From: Bugula neritina
Lineage: Eukaryota; Bryozoa; Gymnolaemata; Cheilostomatida; Bugulidae
Direction of reading: 5' to 3'
Length of the DNA: 64,000 bases
NCBI GenBank assembly: GCA_964035545.1
Contig: OZ037768.1
Location: 8,113,241-8,177,240 of the forward strand
The notes below the pieces were generated by a model. The model was not told the origin of the DNA. It searched no databases and worked only from the letters and a program-made list of their open reading frames with translations. The position numbers and the translations under genes were made by a program. Shown here piece by piece: positions 59,119-64,000 of this stretch (the stretch's first letter is position 1; every line of letters begins with the position of its first letter).

Positions 59119-61984
59119 GACAGAAACCTGTAGAGCCAGTTAAGCCGACTGGCAAGCTGGTAATCGTTTCATTGGGACAACACACTCGCAACTGTACTAT
59201 TTAGAGAAACCTAAAAACAAAAAATATATATAATAACACTAACCTAATCAAAATTTGATCAAGTTATGTAATCTTAATATAACAACCACTTGAAAAAAGT
59301 GATCATCATTTATAACTACACCCCTATTAGACAATGAGCACTGGGAATTATTTTCTACATGCCCAAAATTGCTCCCACACTATCAATACCTGTACTGTCA
59401 CAGCATTCAATCAGATTTCAATACACAAAACTGCTCAAAACTAGCAGTGATACTGCTTACTTGTCTAGTTATAGTGGTACCAGCAGGGTTTGCTTTCCTG
59501 TCTTTTTTCAACAGCAAGTCAAGTTAAGTTATGTGGAGGCCCAAATAAACAAATTATAAGCCAAACCCACGTCAAGTCAATTAATGACTTGAGTCCACTG
59601 GAATTGAATTGAATAACAAGTGCTTAACCAAGCCAACATATATAAAGTCTATTTAAAAGATCACATGCAATTGATAAAAACTAAAAGGTAGTTAGACCCA
59701 TTTGGCAATATAAATAGAAAAATACATTTAAAGCTTTAGGTTTTCCTATTTGGCAACATATTCATATATTATTAAAATTAAACATAAGTGTAATAATGAT
59801 TAAATTACTTTACTAGTATTCAAATTATTATTAATTTTAAAAGAACTTGCTTTTAATTCAACTTTTTGATATATTAACTTTGTTTGATTTAAAAACTACT
59901 AAACGAACTATCTTGCAGCAATTTTCAATAAAGGACACAAGTATAAGCAACCGATGGTGGATATATATGGCTTGGGATATTTTCCACAGAACTTTTTAAA
60001 ATAGGAGTGCAAGACAGCTAAAACTGTTTAAATATTAAGAATATTATTATAAAAAAAACAGTGAATTGACAGCTACATTAGTAGCATGATATTGACAATT
60101 TATATCAATGTCAGGTTTAACTATCAGCTACCATTTAAAAGAGTAGAGCACTCAGATTTCTAAAATAAAGAGTGAAAGTTAGTCTGTTGAAAGCTTGAAA
60201 CATCCACATAGACTATGATAGTCATTCAGTATTTGCAGCTTAACATAGTACAGTTACACAAATCCTATTCATAATATATATAACTGAAACTGATGGTCAT
60301 AATTATTAAGATGACCATAATAGCCAGTAATTGAGCAAAGTGTTACAGTTATATGAAAGTGGTTCAGGTTTTCGCTTTTAGTTTGCTATTGATACTCAAA
60401 CACCGGCAAAAGTACAAAATGGTTTCAATCCTACATCTATATGAGAGTCATGCTCACAGTGATAAAGCTACACACATACTTGAAGCTAATCCTATCATTA
60501 GCTTGCAAGCATACTTATGAATATGGAATTGGGCTAAAGTTGAGTCTTAGAGATGACGGAATGAATTGATGTTAATTTTTTAAGTCGGAATTGTTACTTT
60601 TACTATAAATACTATCAATTTTACATTTAAAGTACCATTTTCATGTATACCATGCAAGAAAGTTACTGAATTTAGTTTAAGACTAACAGTAACACACTTA
60701 TATAATATAAATATTCATAAAAAATTATGAAAGGTACACAATATTAATAGTAATACATCTAAATAAATTATCAAACCGAGCAGTTTTACTTACTAGTATA
60801 AGTATTAGTATATCTATAGACTGTAAGTTATACTGTATAAGCATACATACGAGTTTAGGACTATCGCTATGACTATCAGTATCAGTAAACTTGCTAGTAG
60901 TAGTTGTTACTAAATACTAACATTGTTAGTAGTTATTCAAAATTAATAAGTTCAACTTGTAACTTGTAAGTGATGATTATACTGATACTGTGATACTCTA
61001 ATTCAATACTCATACTGATAGTTATGAAGTATGATGATTGGCATGGTCAATAAATACAATTATTTTTATAGTATTATTAAATTAAAATAAAGATAAAAGT
61101 AAAACTAGAAAAAAACTAACACTAACAGTAATCATGTTTTACTTTCAGTTTGCACTTGGCTAAACCAACAAAACCTCATACCAATACTAATAAGTTATAG
61201 TTATACTCATGCTGAAACTGAATGTGGGCCTCAGTTGTCGTTAAATAGCAAAACCTTAACTTAAACTTGAAGCTTAAATTCAATTTCATACGACATATTC
61301 ACTATTCATATATTGATATAATCATATTGATATTTATATTGATAATGATTTTAATATTCAACTTTTAAGACACTGTCACTTGGCCTTGCGCTTGGACTTT
61401 CACTTCAAATCTAACTCTATGTCTTCACAATATGAATATCAAAAACACTAGTTTTTGCTAGTGCACAAGAATAATAAACTGATTTCAAAACTAAAAATAA
61501 ACGGCAACTTTTTATAGAATTATATGTAACAAAAGACTAACATTTTAACTAATGTCATGGCAGATATTCTGTAGCAGTAATGTCAAAACAAGCACTTGCT
61601 CCCGATTTCCTTTTTAGACTTATTACTTATTGCCAATTTTGTATTGATACGCTTGACATACATTCGCTGTCGTTCCCTCCCACATTTTAGGCTACATTAT
61701 ACTCCTTGCCTCATAAGTTGCCCTTTATGCTGTTAAAAAAATTTATGATTGATATGATTTATTTTTAAAGACTAAAACTATTATAGTTTGGTTTAAATCT
61801 AGTAATGAATTTATGAAAAAAATTATTTATCAGTATTCAGGAATCATAATATTACTTTATTCATTATCTGATAACAGTTGGCTCCAAAGTGCAAGCAGAC
61901 AGCGATAAGTTATTAAATTATTCATCCGCCTCTTTCTTGAAAACAGCCAATGTACTAAGTTCCTAAATTTGATGCTTGACAGCC
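59119..61984. other. SRC upstream region with cryptically simple DNA
   Basis: Bases 59119-59230 probably carry SRC 5' UTR; on the minus strand there are two possible acceptors, one ending CTACAG just before the ATG and one TTTTTAG near 59214, so a leader exon further upstream is possible. From about 60660 to 61460 the DNA is again a mosaic of ACTGATACT, ATTATTAAAT and AAAGTAAAACTAG words. No gene was seen. Confidence 0.45.
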
Positions 61985-63593
61985 ATGGCGTTAGTTACTT
62001 CCGCTGAACAAGTAATATTCATATTCATATTGATATTATAAATATAATTATCATTATGATTGCATTTTAGTACTAGTTTCATTTATACTATAATAACATT
62101 TTAACTAATTTTGCTTAAAGTTAATTGGATTCAAACAGAAATGCAAGTCTCAAAGCTTGTCAAACTCAATCTCGAAAGCGAGACTCAAACTGAAACCGCT
62201 GGGAAAACTATTTTCAAAGTCAAAATGAAAATGTTGATGCAATTGTCATACTGATACTCATTGCCATTGTGATTGTAGTTTTACATTGCAATATATAATT
62301 ATAGTACAAATATTATTATTAATATTATAATTGTAGTACTAGTAGTTCAGTAATAGCTCAAGTTGTAACACTCACAGTCACTGTCAGACTCGGAGTCATG
62401 ATGATAATCATGATATTCACATTAATATTTATACTATAATTTATATGAATATAATTATAATTGTTGTTAATATTAATAATAATATTTAAATTGTTATTAT
62501 AATAATTATTGTATTATTTTACTCGTATTTATTTTCAATGTAAATCGTATTTGACTATTTGAATTTCATATTGATATTGGGTTATCTATTGTATTTGATG
62601 ATTGAACAACTCAAAGTCAATATCACTATAATTCGGACTGTATAACTATAATAAATAAATCAAAATGAATATCAATTGTAATATTTAAATAACTTTAAGT
62701 GTAATGATAATCTATAAGTTAATAAAGTTGTTAAATTAATACTAATAGCTATGTGACCATTATGATTATCATTGTTAACAATATTAATGCTCATTCAAAC
62801 AGATGATGAGTTTTAATGTATTTATAGCTAAATTTGAATATATATACTTATAGCATTATTACAATATTAATTACCTCTAATTTTATTTATAATTGTTGTG
62901 CCAGTAAATGTAAATAACTAATTTAGCTCCTGCCTCAAAGTTAAATTCCAAATCGTTAATATATAAAAACTTAAATATTATAATTATTATTCACAATACC
63001 ATGTCTATTGCTGTATTAATATTATGAATGCTACTTTTACTATGACCATGAGTACAAAATTTAGTTAAAAAATAAATACTTGTTTTTTTTTTCTTTATCA
63101 ATAGCATTTTTTCTCAAATTCGCAGTCAGTGATTGACAATCGCATCCATGCATTACACATTCAGCATTTCCAGCTGCCTTGTTTTTTCTCCAGGGCCACT
63201 TTAAAGTTCTTAGTCAGGAATATATGATCCTGAGCAACTATTAACATTTCCTCTGCTCCTTTTTATTCATCTAGATTTTAGCTTGTTCCAAGGTGTTCAC
63301 CCATTAAATTTCCTAACGAAAATTATTTAAATATTCTTATTATTGAAATAACTATATGCTGTATGTTTTTTTATTAAATCATAACTATAGCTTAGAAGTA
63401 AGCTCAAAACTCCCATAGTTCATCTAATTATTATCCTAAATTGTGAATATCTAAATTTTATGCCAATAACAGTAAGTGTTTTCAAAAGTAGCCAAATTTT
63501 ATGTCTAATACTAGACATATACAATTATATTATTTGTTTTATTTGCAGTTGGCGGGTGCTCATCTTTCAACTTACGAAGATTACTGGAAGCAG
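61985..63593 (+). CDS. putative 5' end of an unidentified gene (two small exons, partial)
   Basis: Exon A, 61985-62011, begins with a strong initiation context (AGCCATGGCG) and encodes MALVTSAEQ up to a GTAATA donor. Exon B, 63549-63593, lies between ATTTGCAG and GTATGC and encodes LAGAHLSTYEDYWKQ. Both are phase 0 and join without a stop to give a 24-residue N-terminus. The second exon has coding-like composition against the very AT-rich background. The gene would continue past 64000. I do not recognise the protein. The intron between them is filled with the cryptically simple sequence type. The evidence is only splice signals, frame and composition. Confidence 0.45.
62012..62810. repeat. 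cryptically simple sequence patch
   Basis: Diverged words such as ATTCATATTGATATTATAA, TACTGATACTCATTGCC, GTAGTACTAGTAGT, CACTCACAGTCACTGTC and GATGATAATCATGATATTCA follow one another without a fixed period. It resembles the patches near 22.0-22.8, 30.6-32.0 and 60.7-61.5 kb. Confidence 0.55.
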
Positions 63594-64000
63594 GTATGCC
63601 TGTTACTGACATCATCAACCTGGTGGATATAAATACGTCAGCTTAATAATCTAAGGCTGTTGATTCACACTTTGTTTAAAAGGGTCTTCTGTTTGCATAT
63701 TCACCACTTCTCTGTCATTTTTTTTTCGTTAAACATTTTTGTGTGAATTCGGATATGCTTTTTAAGATATTGTCAATTTAAACATTTCACTGTGAGTTTT
63801 AACTATGTATCATCATGAACATGTAGTTTTAAGTTTTAGTTCAATTTTATGTCTACAAAAGTACCTTTAGGCTCATTCTGTGTATCCCCCTATTTCTAGC
63901 TGCTTCGTTTCACAAGCACTACATAATTTATATTTAGAGCTCATATAGGGATTAATAGTTTATATTGGAATTGGTATGTTGCTGCTTATATTTTACTCTT

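Overview
This window is AT-rich nuclear DNA of an animal. The genes are split into many small exons with GT-AG introns, and they encode metazoan products: a Src-family kinase, Lgl, an aminergic GPCR, ADAM proteases and a ciliary IFT70. The product mix and intron-rich structures fit an invertebrate bilaterian, most likely a lophotrochozoan such as a mollusc, annelid or bryozoan. I cannot resolve the phylum from sequence alone. The exon models below were joined by hand using splice signals, phase and family similarity. Total coding length divides by three for all five complete models where I summed it (ADAM-2, GPCR, MPHOSPH6, IFT70, Llgl) and for SRC.

Layout. 0-13 kb is an ADAM (reprolysin-type metalloprotease/disintegrin) cluster: a prodomain-only fragment (-, 364-849), a membrane-anchored ADAM with an intact zinc site (-, 2357-7753), and head-to-head with it a secreted ADAM whose zinc site is destroyed (+, 8570-12666). 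14-17.5 kb is an alpha1-adrenergic/octopamine-like GPCR (-). 19.2-21.7 kb is MPHOSPH6, an RNA-exosome cofactor (-). 23.7-30.1 kb is IFT70/TTC30 (-, 13 exons). 33.0-48.4 kb is lethal giant larvae, Llgl (+, 26 exons). 50.4-59.1 kb is a Src-family tyrosine kinase (-, 8 coding exons), tail-to-tail with Llgl. 62.0-63.6 kb holds two tiny phase-0 exons (+) that look like the start of another gene running off the right edge.

Between and inside genes are several minisatellites (13-, 14-, 15- and 25-bp units), CA/CG and TA microsatellites, a roughly 330-bp terminal-inverted-repeat MITE in a SRC intron, tRNA-like SINE relics, and large intergenic patches of diverged, cryptically simple sequence sharing short words.

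The neighbouring genes are functionally unrelated except for the ADAM cluster. There, one ancestral gene with a shared phase-1 exon structure has apparently given an active membrane enzyme, a soluble pseudoenzyme and a prodomain remnant. This trio is the most unusual thing in the window.
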